DNA from: Tritrichomonas musculus
Taxonomy: Eukaryota; Parabasalia; Tritrichomonadida; Tritrichomonadidae
Reading direction: 5' to 3'
Assembly: GCA_039105265.1 (NCBI GenBank)
Contig: JAPFFF010000018.1
Location: 1,488,001 to 1,552,000, forward strand
Length of the DNA stretch: 64,000 nucleotides
The notes beneath the pieces were generated by a model. That model did no database searches and was not told where the DNA came from. It saw only the letters and a program-made list of their open reading frames with translations. Each line of letters starts with the position of its first letter. Position 1 is the stretch's first letter. Positions 1-10,795 of this stretch are shown in pieces. The position numbers and the translations under genes were made by a program.

Positions 1-1121
1 GAAACATTTCGAAATTCAATTTCGCCTTTAAAATGGTCAATTGTTTGTCCACCTTCAAACTGGATTTGTGGCTCATATTCAGTGAGTTTGATGATCCTAG
101 CACCTGACTCAATTGCTTTCTCTTCACTATCCCCACTCTGTGTCAAACCGATAACCGCCATTGATCCGTTCATTAAAAATCCGAAAACTGAGAAGAGATC
201 TCCAATTTCCATTCCATCTGTGTGTCTATCTACCATCGTAGCTAAGTAATAAATATTGCCAAGGATAGATCCCCAAATAACAATCATGCATGAGATCATT
301 AAACATGTGATAATTAAAGATGCATTTTTTTCATGGTTTTGGCTGAGTTTGTTCATTTCATGAAATCTTGATATTTCTAAATCTTCTCTATTGAATGCTC
401 TAACCGTTCGTATTGATGAAATTGCTTCTTCGGCAATTGTCATTTCCTTTGTGAGATACTGAAATTTTAATTTCATTTGTTTTCCTATAAATGGAAAGAA
501 AACCATTACAATTAAAATAATAACTACTAAAGTGGCTGTGAAGATTAATCCAATCTTCCAACTATATACATAAGATCCGATAATTCCACCAAGGAATGTT
601 GAAAGATTTGAGATTTGTATTCCTTTGACTGGCCCAAATGAATCCTGCACTTTCTGAGCATCTTCGGATAATAATGTTAAAATCCCTCCTATTGAATTGA
701 TGTCGAAAAATGTCACTTCTGTATGCATCAACTTATTAAATAGATCTTTTCTAATTAGTATTGATAATTCTGAACCACATTGCATCCAACAATATGAATC
801 AATATATTTGCAAATTCCAGTTAACACAGCAGAACCTAATAAAATCATTGAATAAATGAACGCTTTGTGTAATGCATCATAAGTAGGATCTTGATATCCT
901 CTAATTAAAACTGTGAGTAATTTCCCAGTAATGATAAACAATGCAATTGTTGGAAGACCAAGAAGAACTGATGGTAATATAGCAATTCTTGCATGAATTG
1001 ATTTAAAAAGAAGAGAATAAATTCTCCCTTTTGATACCTTTAACTCATCTTCTGTTAATCTGCTTTGCTTACTTGGAAGACTTGAATATGAGTATTCTGA
1101 GTTTCTTTTGATTTCAGACAT
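1..1121 (-). CDS. ABC transporter, B-type half (MDR/TAP-like), 5' part only
   Basis: The reverse strand is open from an ATG at 1121 to the window edge (373 codons, no stop), so only the N-terminal part is here. It encodes a soluble Ser/Lys-rich start of about 35 residues and then several hydrophobic segments. The charged loops between them are typical of an ABC type-1 exporter membrane domain, for example the helix carrying EEAISSIRTVRAFNRE, the coupling region seen in P-glycoprotein/TAP relatives. The last visible residues (GEIEFRNV) are the usual entry into the nucleotide-binding domain, which would lie left of the window. It should export a substrate across a membrane using ATP; substrate and membrane are unknown. 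The motif TCATTTTGATTA abuts the ATG. Family call is firm; half versus full transporter cannot be told. Confidence 0.88.
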   Translation of the reverse strand, partial: MSEIKRNSEYSYSSLPSKQSRLTEDELKVSKGRIYSLLFKSIHARIAILPSVLLGLPTIALFIITGKLLTVLIRGYQDPTYDALHKAFIYSMILLGSAVLTGICKYIDSYCWMQCGSELSILIRKDLFNKLMHTEVTFFDINSIGGILTLLSEDAQKVQDSFGPVKGIQISNLSTFLGGIIGSYVYSWKIGLIFTATLVVIILIVMVFFPFIGKQMKLKFQYLTKEMTIAEEAISSIRTVRAFNREDLEISRFHEMNKLSQNHEKNASLIITCLMISCMIVIWGSILGNIYYLATMVDRHTDGMEIGDLFSVFGFLMNGSMAVIGLTQSGDSEEKAIESGARIIKLTEYEPQIQFEGGQTIDHFKGEIEFRNV

Positions 1122-1133
1122 TAATCAAAATGA
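1122..1133 (-). promoter_or_regulatory. Initiator-like element of the ABC transporter gene
   Basis: Read on the reverse strand this is TCATTTTGATTA directly before the ATG. It fits the trichomonad initiator consensus (TCAYTWYTCATTA), which sits within about 20 bases of start codons. It supports the chosen start. Function is inferred from position and motif only. Confidence 0.6.
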
Positions 1134-2075
1134 TATCAACGCTAGATCATTTGATTTTGACTGCATGGATAGAGTCAACTAATTCAAAAAAAGCCATTTC
1201 ACTTCATAAAAATTTCCCACAAAAATTCAATGTACCGTACTTTTTCATTTTCTATGAAAATTTGGTCAAATAAAATTTGAAATATTTCGGTATTTATGTA
1301 TAATTTCACATTAACTATTTGATATTTTAAAACAATGTTTTTAAATATGATATAGTTATTAATAATTAATAGATTTCATTTGTATTTTTATATATAAGTT
1401 AATATACATGAAAGTGGAATGGGTCTTTGTGAATTTTAAGGTATTATTCTTTAATCTATTTGAAAATCATTTTTTGATTCAACTATATTTGTGATTATTG
1501 AATAATTTATCATTATTCATATTATTATTATTGGGGTTAAAAAGAAACCAAAGCATTATATAAAGCAAATAGTAGTATCGTTTAAATATGCATTTGTGAA
1601 ATGTTTGTTTTGTAATGCATGAAATCTTTTTCGAAATTTCTAGTTGATTTAAAAATCTTTTCATCTTGGGAATAAAAATCATTTATTTTTAATGTTCATT
1701 CTTTACATTTATGCCTTTGTTTTTATTAATTCTTTTATGGTCATTATAAAGTTTTATTTTGATTTTTCATTTTCAGAAAAATAATTTGAATGCAATAAAC
1801 AAAAAATTGAGATGGAACTCTGAAAATGTTGTTCACTTTTGAAATTTGAATTGTCGGATTAAATATTCAGAAATTAGATTTTATTGGAAAATATCTATCT
1901 TTAGTTAATATTTCCTATTTTTTAAATAATATATTTATCTTTTTATTTTATTAACATTATAAAAATAAATTTATAATAATAATTATGAATAAATTAATTG
2001 TATAAGTATGTTTTAAATTTAAAACCTATCAAGAACTATTGTTTCCATTGTTTATTTTAAGGTCAATTTAACGAA
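1134..2075. other. AT-rich intergenic region between divergent genes
   Basis: About 0.94 kb of very A+T-rich DNA separates the divergently transcribed ABC transporter and the 1843-residue gene, so both promoters must lie here. A 67-codon minus-strand opening near 1479-1682 starts with a non-ATG codon and is low complexity. I see no RNA gene or mobile element. Confidence 0.6.
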
Positions 2076-5000
2076 ATGGATTTCCAGAAAGCAATCGAAG
2101 GTATAAAATGTATTTCATGTGGGGAATATGATCTTGCGATTCTGAATACATCCAAGCAATCTGCCAATTCGGGAAATGAGAAGAAGTTAACAAAGCGCCA
2201 AAAATCTTTTTTGGAAAATCTCAATGATATTCTTGTTCAAAATAGGATTGATACACCTACAAGATGGGCATTTGAATCATTTTTGTATAGATCTGGATTT
2301 CATGAAGAGAATGAATCCAATACGGTTTCTGAATTCCAAATTGATAGTGCTATGTATGAATTTGAAAGACTCAGCAAAAAAGATCGACTTTTAAAGAATC
2401 TTAAAATATTTCTATTTGGTCAAAACGAAATACCAAAAATTATTTCTGATAAGCTAGCACATGAAATTTCTCGAGAAATTTTATTTGTTGCAACTAATTA
2501 CCGTTCTTTATATAGAACTCTTCAATTACTTTTCAAACCTCTAATTGCCGAAATTACGAATTTCAGAGTTTTCAAATTACTTGGGTATTCTGCTTTTTCT
2601 TTATATCCAGATTCTCCACCAAGAGAATTTTGGGATATTCGTTTACTTGCAACAAATGAACAGTACAGAGATATTATTTACTATTCTCAAGATATATCTT
2701 TTTTGAAAAAGCTTCAATCAGATTATATAGAAAATTTTCAATATCCAAAAGATTTTCCAGGATCTTTAACGTTCAATTCATCGTCGTGCTCACTTTTAAT
2801 GACATCAATTTCAAAAAATCTCCATTTTGTTGACTTGTTAGCATTATTAATTAAAGAAAAACTTCACAAACTGGAAGTTGGACGAATTCCAGAAATTGCT
2901 CGTGTGTCACCAGCACTTATTCCCTTTTTCTTTGCAGCCTATCAACCGTTTCTTTATTTATCTCCTCAAATTTTCCTTAGATTAATTTCTGCCAAATTAC
3001 CATCAGTTAACAACCGTGAAAACAATTATTGTTATAAAAACAACAATCTTTCAGAAAAAATAATCGATTTACAACAAAGATTTATCAATGATTTACTTTT
3101 TACAAAATTAGTTGTTGATTTAAATAATGAAACTTTGAATTCCAAAAATTCCGCCCAAAATATCCAAAAAACTGAAAAGAAAAAATCATTTTTTAGTAGA
3201 AAAAAGAAAACAAATGACGAAACTCCACAATCTCCAAACGGATCTTCCAAAATTCGCCGAAATAGTGATTTCAGCACTTTTATTCGAGACTTTGGTGGTC
3301 CTGTAAGTGAGATTTTGAAAGATCATTCAATTCCCTATCTATGTAATGGATATTATAAACGTCAAGAATTTCTAGATTTTGAAACCAAAAATTTCTATAT
3401 TTTTAGCGATGAAGAAGCCAAAAAAGACTTTGCCTTTGTTCGTGCATTCAATGCTCTAACTGACACTGTCTCACTTTTACAGACGACTAAAGAAAGGAAC
3501 CAATCTATAATTCCAATTCAAAAAAGTCTTCTAACTTCTATTGAATTAAATCTTTCATCGATTCTCGACTCATCCATTCTTACCAAAGTCTCGATTGACA
3601 TTTTTTCACTGCTATTTATCAAAGAAAGCGAAAGTGAAGATTCTAATTATTTATGTCAAAATATTTGTATCGCATATATGTTGATAAAGGTTCTTAAAAA
3701 GTTCTTCAATAATGATCGTTTCATAAAATTTGGCGAGCTTTTATTATCAAGGCCGAATCTTCTCTATTCGAAAAAGAAAATTTTTACCATTTCAGAAGTT
3801 CTGAATTCCAACCTAAATTTGCTGTTTGACACAATTGTGAAAAGAGACTGGAACGGAGCACGAGAACTTGTCCTTCTTTTGTGCGGAAGTCAGAGGAACA
3901 TCCACGACGAAAGAAGCAAAATTTACTGGAGAGCTTACTTGCTTTCTTTGGCGGTTTTTCAGGTCATTTCTAGCAAATCGTGCACAATTGAATGCAGCGA
4001 GTTCAAGGAAGAACTGAATCTTGAAATTTCTCTCTCTTCGTCGATCTACAATACGGACGATTGCGTCAACTACGTCATTTCTTCGATTGAAAAAGTTGTG
4101 GAAAATGAAGAAAAGGCCAAAAAATTGACCTTGATAGATGATATTAAGAAAATTCGTGAAAAAAGAAAGAAAATCGAACTCGAAGATTACTTGTCTCCTT
4201 TACGTGACTCGTTCTGGATCGACGTTGAACCTGCGGTTGTCAATTTTGAGATGTTTCCATTCGACTTTTTCACAAGCAAACTTTTTGAAAGGTATGAAAA
4301 AGCTCTCAAAAAGTCGAAGAGACTATTCAATTTTGTCAATTTCGTTGATCTTTATTTTGAATGCATCAATGATAAAAATAACGGTAATAACCGCAATTTG
4401 GCATTCAATCCTGTTTCAGCACTTTCAACCGCTTTCAACGAAGGCAAAATTGAAGTTGCTGAGAGACTTGCACAAATGATGAAGATTGATCTTTTCGAGT
4501 TTGCTATGAAGCATCAAAAGTCCTTCAAATTTTCAGCGGATTTCGTCTCCTATTTCAGCGGCAAGCATCCATTGGAGTGTGCTGAAATATGCTACTTTTC
4601 AAAAGAAAAACAAATGAAATTGAATAACCTATCTGAAAAAGTGAAAAAAATTTTTGACTATTTGGTCGTTGATAAAGAAAAAGATGATAATAAGGCAACA
4701 CTTGAAGAGCCAATTGAACTGGAATTCATCGAGCTAATCAAGTCTTCTAAAGAAAAGAAAGATAAAGAGTTGTTCAAAGAGTTCGACGATTATTTGTACA
4801 AAATTGGCCACACAAGGGTCTCACAGATTGTCATCTCAAACATCGACAGCATCGACAAAGAAGTGGCTTCATACCTGCTTGACATTGTTGGCTACACAAT
4901 CGATGCCGACTCGATGAGCGATGAAATAAAGAAGCTGATTTTGCTGAAAGAAACTGAAAAAGTGGGGCCTAATGAAAAAACCGATAAATTTTCAATAGTT

Positions 5001-7607
5001 GATCGTTTAATTGAATCGAAGAATTTTGGCCTTGCATCACGCTACATCGACTTGATCATTGATGACAAGAAGGAAAGAGAAGAGGTCATTTTAAAGGTCA
5101 TTTCGAACTTTTTGAAAGAAGGTGAAAATAAATCACCTTCCTCTCAAATTTGTGAGTTCTTGTCTCAATTCAATGATCAGGCTTATTTGTACGAACTTGC
5201 TGCGTCTGAAAAGAAGGAAGCAATTCCGGTTTTCATTGAAAATTGCCCGATTTCAATTAAACCGATTTTGAATGCCTATTCAAAACTTCCTGATTCAATA
5301 AAAACGGTTTCTTCACTTGTTGACAAGTCAACGATAACGAAAGCGATATGTGACCACATTCGTGAAAAAAGTGACACTGATTTTGTGTTCCAATTAGGAA
5401 GCGATAACATGATATTATTCACTGAAAAAGGTGAATTTTTAGGTCAAATTATTGACACACTTGCTGACTGCTGTTCGACAATTGAGAACTACATGAAAGT
5501 GTCATCTTATCTCTTCTCAATAACTGAAAAAAGTGACACTATTGAGAAGATCTTTCAGACCACCAATTCACGACGTGTTTCGAAAGAGCTCGAGTCAATC
5601 AAGGTTGATTCAATTGAGAAAGAATTCGAAGCATTCTTGCTCATTCGAAAAGTTCGGAAATTCAATCGAATGTGTCCACTTTTTGATAAGGTCTCTTCAA
5701 TTATCAAAGCATTCGATCTCCTTCTCCTTGAGAGTCCCTTCACGTTCACTCGCACCGGCTACTCGCTTGACCTTCTCAATAGCGACAAAAGTGACAACAA
5801 AAACCGTTGCATTTTTGACATTTTCAAGTTATTTGACCTTGATCAAGTAGCTTTTTCTTTACCAGATGAACTTTTTGATAGATTTACATACACCAAACAA
5901 AAAGTTGAGATTATGCTAAAGCTCGGCAAGTTTGATGATGCGCTTCATCTTCTCAATGTCAATAAACGATACGTTTATGAAATGGACGAACTTTTTCTGA
6001 GTCCATTTCTATATAAACAAATTTTCCACTCTGACATGCTTCTATTGATCAGCAATCAGTGGTCGAAGCATGAAAGATATTTCTCTGAGATTTCGTCTAT
6101 ATCAAATCCCAACTCTGAGTTTTCGGTTAGTTTAACCTCGACCTTGACGAACCTTCTGAATTACAAAGAATTTGTTTCTAATTGTCTCTCAAAAAGTTCG
6201 AGTCTTCCATTTCTATCGTTCTGTTCTGACTTCTGTGAGAGGTTCTCGACGAAGGATTCCTTCTACCGGTTCTGCATTCGGCAAGGGGCGATGACAACCG
6301 TTGTCAATAAGTTCATGTCACTTGATGAATTGACCAATAACTGCCAACAATTGTTCATTCAATCTATCGTTGAGTGTTCGATTGAGTACGACAAGTTTCC
6401 TCTCCTGAAGAAAGAGATGAACAACTACTCAAAGGCAAGCAAAAGTGTCATAAACGGTTATTGGTCAAATTTGCTCACTTTTTGTGAGAAGAAGGGGTTG
6501 GGGTTCCTCATGCTCGATGTCAGCACGATCCTTTCTTTGAAAGAAAAAGTTGCCCTTTCTTACATTGAAATTTTCGGCGAAATCGAAGCAAACAAAATCG
6601 CCAAGAAAATGGAAATACTTGAAAAAGTGACAGGCATTTTGACAGAGATAGTCAAAGAGCAGAAAAGTAGCTTGAGTGAGGCTGTGGCATTGGCCGCGAG
6701 AGCAGGAAGCAAGAAAAGAAGAACAAGAAGGCAGAGCGGAGGCGGAAACAACTCAATCTCTGATAATACTGACTCTTCCTATTCGCAGCAATCATCAACA
6801 ATACTCTTCGATCCCGAAGAGAACCAAGAAATATGCGAATATGACGAGGACGATAAAAATGCCCTCAAAAAAAATAAAAGAAAATCGAAAGTGCGTTACT
6901 GCTTCCCTGAATTGTTGCTGATTGCGAAGTCCCTGCCTGAAATACTGAACTTCTTCTTGGAGGAAAAGATAGGTTTCAGTGAGGCATTGAACTTGTTCAA
7001 TGGATCTTTGGCCTGTATCGCTCTTGGCGGTTTTTTCCTCAGAAAAGGAAAATTCAATTTTCTGAAGAAAATTTCAGAGGTAATGAAAATCCCTCAGAAG
7101 GCAATAATCAACGCTTTCTTCGAATCAATCACTGAATATTACACCGGTTGCTTCGATATGACTAAAGAAAATTCAATGAGTATTGAAAATTCAATGAGTA
7201 TTGAAAATTCAATGAGTATTGAAAAAGTGGATGATGTGGAAGGTGGCAGTGTCGAGATTATGAGGTTCGTTAATGAGACTGCTAACGAAGATAACTTCTG
7301 GAAAAATAATAACTTCTTTTACGTGCATTTGTATGTGATTAAGTTATCATTTTCTAAAAATGTAGGATTGATACCTGACGTTTTGGAAAAATTGTTGCCT
7401 CCTGAAAAGAGACCTGCAATGCTGCTTGAATTTGACTTCCTCGATCAGGCTTTCAATATAATTAAAGAAAAAAGTGTGGCTGCTGAATTGATCCCTGCAA
7501 TTGCTGCACGTGCATCAGATTTGGGAGACTATGATATGGTTAAGAAATGCGAAGATGAACTCGGAATTCAAAATGATGATAAAATTGAATTAGATTTGAA
7601 TGAGTGA
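2076..7607 (+). CDS. Large alpha-solenoid protein, unknown function (1843 aa)
   Basis: An uninterrupted ATG-initiated frame with no homology I can name. The protein is rich in Leu, Ile, Lys and Ser with many short amphipathic helices, as in helical-repeat scaffolds; no membrane segment or signal peptide is evident. A Lys/Ser-rich linker lies near residues 360-390. A strongly basic patch (KKRRTRRQSGGG, near residue 1545) is followed by a Ser/Asp/Glu-rich disordered stretch. Near residue 1700 the hexapeptide NSMSIE occurs three times. The C-terminal 80 residues look like a last helical repeat bundle. A vesicle-traffic scaffold such as a FYVE26/spatacsin-like protein is a possible alternative but unsupported by a diagnostic motif. 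Neighbours are divergent (ABC transporter) and convergent (Hsp70-like) and give no clue. Confidence 0.8.
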   Translation: MDFQKAIEGIKCISCGEYDLAILNTSKQSANSGNEKKLTKRQKSFLENLNDILVQNRIDTPTRWAFESFLYRSGFHEENESNTVSEFQIDSAMYEFERLSKKDRLLKNLKIFLFGQNEIPKIISDKLAHEISREILFVATNYRSLYRTLQLLFKPLIAEITNFRVFKLLGYSAFSLYPDSPPREFWDIRLLATNEQYRDIIYYSQDISFLKKLQSDYIENFQYPKDFPGSLTFNSSSCSLLMTSISKNLHFVDLLALLIKEKLHKLEVGRIPEIARVSPALIPFFFAAYQPFLYLSPQIFLRLISAKLPSVNNRENNYCYKNNNLSEKIIDLQQRFINDLLFTKLVVDLNNETLNSKNSAQNIQKTEKKKSFFSRKKKTNDETPQSPNGSSKIRRNSDFSTFIRDFGGPVSEILKDHSIPYLCNGYYKRQEFLDFETKNFYIFSDEEAKKDFAFVRAFNALTDTVSLLQTTKERNQSIIPIQKSLLTSIELNLSSILDSSILTKVSIDIFSLLFIKESESEDSNYLCQNICIAYMLIKVLKKFFNNDRFIKFGELLLSRPNLLYSKKKIFTISEVLNSNLNLLFDTIVKRDWNGARELVLLLCGSQRNIHDERSKIYWRAYLLSLAVFQVISSKSCTIECSEFKEELNLEISLSSSIYNTDDCVNYVISSIEKVVENEEKAKKLTLIDDIKKIREKRKKIELEDYLSPLRDSFWIDVEPAVVNFEMFPFDFFTSKLFERYEKALKKSKRLFNFVNFVDLYFECINDKNNGNNRNLAFNPVSALSTAFNEGKIEVAERLAQMMKIDLFEFAMKHQKSFKFSADFVSYFSGKHPLECAEICYFSKEKQMKLNNLSEKVKKIFDYLVVDKEKDDNKATLEEPIELEFIELIKSSKEKKDKELFKEFDDYLYKIGHTRVSQIVISNIDSIDKEVASYLLDIVGYTIDADSMSDEIKKLILLKETEKVGPNEKTDKFSIVDRLIESKNFGLASRYIDLIIDDKKEREEVILKVISNFLKEGENKSPSSQICEFLSQFNDQAYLYELAASEKKEAIPVFIENCPISIKPILNAYSKLPDSIKTVSSLVDKSTITKAICDHIREKSDTDFVFQLGSDNMILFTEKGEFLGQIIDTLADCCSTIENYMKVSSYLFSITEKSDTIEKIFQTTNSRRVSKELESIKVDSIEKEFEAFLLIRKVRKFNRMCPLFDKVSSIIKAFDLLLLESPFTFTRTGYSLDLLNSDKSDNKNRCIFDIFKLFDLDQVAFSLPDELFDRFTYTKQKVEIMLKLGKFDDALHLLNVNKRYVYEMDELFLSPFLYKQIFHSDMLLLISNQWSKHERYFSEISSISNPNSEFSVSLTSTLTNLLNYKEFVSNCLSKSSSLPFLSFCSDFCERFSTKDSFYRFCIRQGAMTTVVNKFMSLDELTNNCQQLFIQSIVECSIEYDKFPLLKKEMNNYSKASKSVINGYWSNLLTFCEKKGLGFLMLDVSTILSLKEKVALSYIEIFGEIEANKIAKKMEILEKVTGILTEIVKEQKSSLSEAVALAARAGSKKRRTRRQSGGGNNSISDNTDSSYSQQSSTILFDPEENQEICEYDEDDKNALKKNKRKSKVRYCFPELLLIAKSLPEILNFFLEEKIGFSEALNLFNGSLACIALGGFFLRKGKFNFLKKISEVMKIPQKAIINAFFESITEYYTGCFDMTKENSMSIENSMSIENSMSIEKVDDVEGGSVEIMRFVNETANEDNFWKNNNFFYVHLYVIKLSFSKNVGLIPDVLEKLLPPEKRPAMLLEFDFLDQAFNIIKEKSVAAELIPAIAARASDLGDYDMVKKCEDELGIQNDDKIELDLNE
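7167..7220 (+). repeat. Three copies of an 18-bp in-frame coding repeat
   Basis: The unit gaaaattcaatgagtatt occurs three times in a row without change and encodes ENSMSI repeats in the 1843-residue protein. Perfect identity at the DNA level suggests recent slippage expansion; copy number may vary between strains. Confidence 0.9.
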
Positions 7608-7813
7608 ATGAATTGACAAAAAAAAAATAATATATATTATATTTAAAAATAATCATGTTATTTAAAAAAAATATATTATTTCTAAAATATTTATTTATAA
7701 TATAATTAATAATTACACTAAATATGCATAATATTAATAATATATATATATATATAACAAATTAAAAAAGAATAAGGTTGGTGTATTAAATCTCTCTATG
7801 AATTTTGTTGTTG

Positions 7814-9880
7814 TTAATCATCGTTAGATTCTTGAAAAGATTTAATTCTCATCTCTATTCTATAAACAGGGTCGCTAAGTTTCTTTTCATCAAACGTTAT
7901 ATCTTTGTAGTCAGGAGTATTTTTTATTTTCATTTCTAGTTTTTCAATAGATTCAATATATTGATCTAATTCGAAATTAATTTGGTAAACTATGTTCCTA
8001 TTAATGGTATCAGGAATTAATTTCCTGCAATTGTTAGCACGATCAATAAGACGTTGGGCAATCAAAGGTACTTGTTCTTTCTTTTTTTGTCTTCTAAATA
8101 CTGGATCACCAATTGAATATAATTCATTGTATCTTTTTTTATATTCTTTAATTGGAAACTTTTTATCTTCATTTTCATAAAACCATTCGTTGTGTTTATT
8201 TATTGTCTTCCTCTCTCTTTCGATTTGATCAGGATCAAAAAATGTTACAGAATCTCGTTCAATTGCATTTTTAATCTTAATTAAGTAACTCTCAAGAGAG
8301 TTTTTAAGATCGTCGCAATCTTCCTCCGATTTGTCTATAGCTTCCATCTCTTTTTCTTGTTTGGCCAAATTGTCAATAATGGTATCAATCAGGCCAAATT
8401 TTGGCTTGTATCTGAAATCAATGTGGTTTTCTTGAGTTAAAGATACAACTTGTGGAACTTCGATAATTCCGTTTTGATTAAGTAGAAATGTAATTTGTAC
8501 AATATCTTCGGTTTCATCTCTTGCAATAATAAGAAGGGTACCAATATGAATTGTATCGTTACAAAAAACTTTTATTTTGGTTCCTCCTTTCACGTTATGA
8601 GTTAAAACATTCTGAGATGGCATAATATGAAATTTTGTAAAAATTTCATGGTTTTCTCCTGGAAATTCAACGCACCTAATAGTTATGTTATAATTAAATA
8701 TATCATTTACTTTTAAATTTGTATGAAATTGAGGTGAAAGAAGAGCTGCCTGATATCCAGCGCCTATGGCAAAGTACTCATCAAGACTGATAGGTTGTAT
8801 AGGTTTTCTATTAAACATTTTAGCTACTTTGGTTTTAACTGCTGGTATTTTTGAAGTACCGCCAAGAATTTCAATTATTATTAAATCTTCTCTTTTTATA
8901 TTTGCCAATTCTATTGATTTGTCTATTGCACTTTCAATAAGGTCAAGTAAACTCTGTATTTGCTCCTCAAAAACTGATCTTTCAACTAAAAAACCAATAG
9001 AAGTATCGATAAAAAGAGAGTTGACTTCAAACTTCATCACAGGATTAAATGAAAGTTCTTTTTTTAATTTTTCGGCAGCTTTAATAAATTTGATCATTGC
9101 CTGATGATCATTTGAAGGATCAATATCATATTTCTCTTTAGTAATTTTTAGCAAGTATTCGACAAGAGCTTTTGTGAAATTAAAACCTCCAATATTATCA
9201 TCGCAGTAGCAACTCTTCACTTCAAGTGTTTCATCATGAAAATGTATAACAGCTGAGCTCAAGCAACAATCACCAAAATCAACAAATAGCGCATATCCTG
9301 TTCCTTGTTTAATTATATCATTCCGATGACCAATAAAATACGATATCGCTCCAGCTGTTGTCGAATTGAGTAATTTTGCCACTTTCATCCCAGATATTTT
9401 AGCTGAGTCGATAATAACACGACGTTCAACTTCACTCCACCATGGTGGAATAACAATAACGCACTGATCAGTAAAAATATTATTTAATTTTGCGATATCA
9501 AAGCATCCTTTTAAAAAAAAAGCGATGCATTGTTCAACAGTAAAAATGCATCTTTTTTCTAAGAATTTTATTTCAAGAAAAGTGAAACCTGTAGGTGCAG
9601 GTACTAATTTGCATGATTCAAATGCTTCAATTGTTTTTCTTTTTTCTGATTCGTACTTCAGACCAACAAGTTGTTTCATATGTGTGACTGTACTGTGTAT
9701 ATTTTCAATTTGTTCTTGTTGTGAACATAATCCATAATAACGACGACTATCTGAAAAAGAAATCATAGATGGAGTCAAGCGTTGAAACTCTTTATTGTTA
9801 AGGATAATGATTTTATTATTTTCCGGAGCGGCTATTACAGTATTTTCATTGCCAAAATCAATTGCAAAAATTGAAGTCAT
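7814..9880 (-). CDS. Hsp70-superfamily chaperone, Hsp110/Grp170-like (688 aa)
   Basis: The N-terminal 390 residues form an actin-fold ATPase domain. Phosphate loop 1 is DFGNENT (residues 7-13), phosphate loop 2 is VDFGDC near 199, and the adenosine loop is GGTSKIPAVK near 338, followed by the FAIGAGYQAA helix. The rest matches a substrate-binding beta domain and a long charged helical C-terminus. The DFGNEN start, where canonical Hsp70 has DLGTT, and the diverged lid are typical of Hsp110/SSE nucleotide-exchange relatives. No ER signal peptide or KDEL-type tail is visible, so it is probably cytosolic. The reverse-strand motif TCATTCAATTGATTA touches the ATG. The 3' end lies about 200 bp from the convergent solenoid gene. 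A divergent Hsp70 rather than true Hsp110 is the alternative. Confidence 0.85.
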   Translation of the reverse strand: MTSIFAIDFGNENTVIAAPENNKIIILNNKEFQRLTPSMISFSDSRRYYGLCSQQEQIENIHSTVTHMKQLVGLKYESEKRKTIEAFESCKLVPAPTGFTFLEIKFLEKRCIFTVEQCIAFFLKGCFDIAKLNNIFTDQCVIVIPPWWSEVERRVIIDSAKISGMKVAKLLNSTTAGAISYFIGHRNDIIKQGTGYALFVDFGDCCLSSAVIHFHDETLEVKSCYCDDNIGGFNFTKALVEYLLKITKEKYDIDPSNDHQAMIKFIKAAEKLKKELSFNPVMKFEVNSLFIDTSIGFLVERSVFEEQIQSLLDLIESAIDKSIELANIKREDLIIIEILGGTSKIPAVKTKVAKMFNRKPIQPISLDEYFAIGAGYQAALLSPQFHTNLKVNDIFNYNITIRCVEFPGENHEIFTKFHIMPSQNVLTHNVKGGTKIKVFCNDTIHIGTLLIIARDETEDIVQITFLLNQNGIIEVPQVVSLTQENHIDFRYKPKFGLIDTIIDNLAKQEKEMEAIDKSEEDCDDLKNSLESYLIKIKNAIERDSVTFFDPDQIERERKTINKHNEWFYENEDKKFPIKEYKKRYNELYSIGDPVFRRQKKKEQVPLIAQRLIDRANNCRKLIPDTINRNIVYQINFELDQYIESIEKLEMKIKNTPDYKDITFDEKKLSDPVYRIEMRIKSFQESNDD

Positions 9881-9895
9881 TAATCAATTGAATGA
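9881..9895 (-). promoter_or_regulatory. Initiator-like element of the Hsp70/Hsp110-like gene
   Basis: Reverse-strand TCATTCAATTGATTA sits immediately before the ATG at 9880 and fits the trichomonad initiator. It supports this start. Confidence 0.6.
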
Positions 9896-9967
9896 TCCTT
9901 TTGCTTTTCGATTTTTGAAAATTTTATAAAAAAAAAAAGGTTATAAAATTCATTTTCAAACAAAGAT

Positions 9968-10795
9968 TTACTCAATTAAATCATAAACACTTAGAAGTCC
10001 TGATCTTCGTCTAGTGATGAAAACCATAAAGCATGGTAATAATTCAGCTAATATTGCAGTTATAAATGAATTTAAGAAATTAGATATTTTCTCATCAGGA
10101 CCATCAATATGAAATTTGAGAAAGATTATTAATGAAATGCATCTGATGTACAACGCTCCAATTATGCAAAGAAGCATCCAACAATAAATTGATTCGTTAC
10201 TTTTTGAACTACAGAAAGGTCTTTGTAGCATCCTAATGATTCTTATTGTGAAAAATAATATTATTGATCCAGTAGCAAAATCGCGCATTACAGCAAGAGA
10301 TCCTTCAAAAATATGAATGGACTTAGCTAAATCTTCTGATTCTAAAAATAAAAAGAAAATTGTAACGCCAATAAGTGCACAAGCTAATGTAACAATAATA
10401 GTAAGTGTTATTGTCAAAGTTTTCTTGAAGATTTCTTTTAAACCTGTAGTCGAATCATTCGCTATTAAATTTACGCATATTGAAGACCAAAGATAAAATA
10501 AGAGAGCGTATGAGATGGTAAGTATATAACCAGGAATGCCAAGTAATATTGGGCTCAAATATTTTTCAATGTCAAAATTTCCTTTATCAATTATCAGTAT
10601 CGCAAAAATTATCCAGCCAATTCCACGAAAAAGACAGGCAATAATAAATAATATTTGTGAAGACTTATAACCTGGTAATTTGGGAGTTGAACTTTGAAGA
10701 TCTCTAGCAACAAAAATTGCATATAAAACTCCAATTCCAAGACATATAATTCCACATGTCATATATGATCCGATCCATAGTTCGTATGAAGCCAT
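9968..10795 (-). CDS. Seven-helix membrane protein, TOM1/THH1- or GPCR-like (275 aa)
   Basis: Translation from the ATG at 10795 gives a compact polytopic protein with about seven hydrophobic helices and short loops. The first begins at residue 6 and the last ends in MVFITRRRSGLL, with a short cytosolic tail. The open frame extends nine codons upstream but only to a TTG, so the ATG giving MASYELW is taken as the start. Layout and size (about 275 residues, seven helices, positively charged C-terminal side) resemble the THH1/TOM1/TOM3 and orphan seven-helix families seen in parabasalid genomes. No catalytic motif is seen. It lies 87 bp upstream of the Hsp70-like gene in the same direction, yet each probably has its own start site. 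Confidence 0.75.
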   Translation of the reverse strand: MASYELWIGSYMTCGIICLGIGVLYAIFVARDLQSSTPKLPGYKSSQILFIIACLFRGIGWIIFAILIIDKGNFDIEKYLSPILLGIPGYILTISYALLFYLWSSICVNLIANDSTTGLKEIFKKTLTITLTIIVTLACALIGVTIFFLFLESEDLAKSIHIFEGSLAVMRDFATGSIILFFTIRIIRMLQRPFCSSKSNESIYCWMLLCIIGALYIRCISLIIFLKFHIDGPDEKISNFLNSFITAILAELLPCFMVFITRRRSGLLSVYDLIE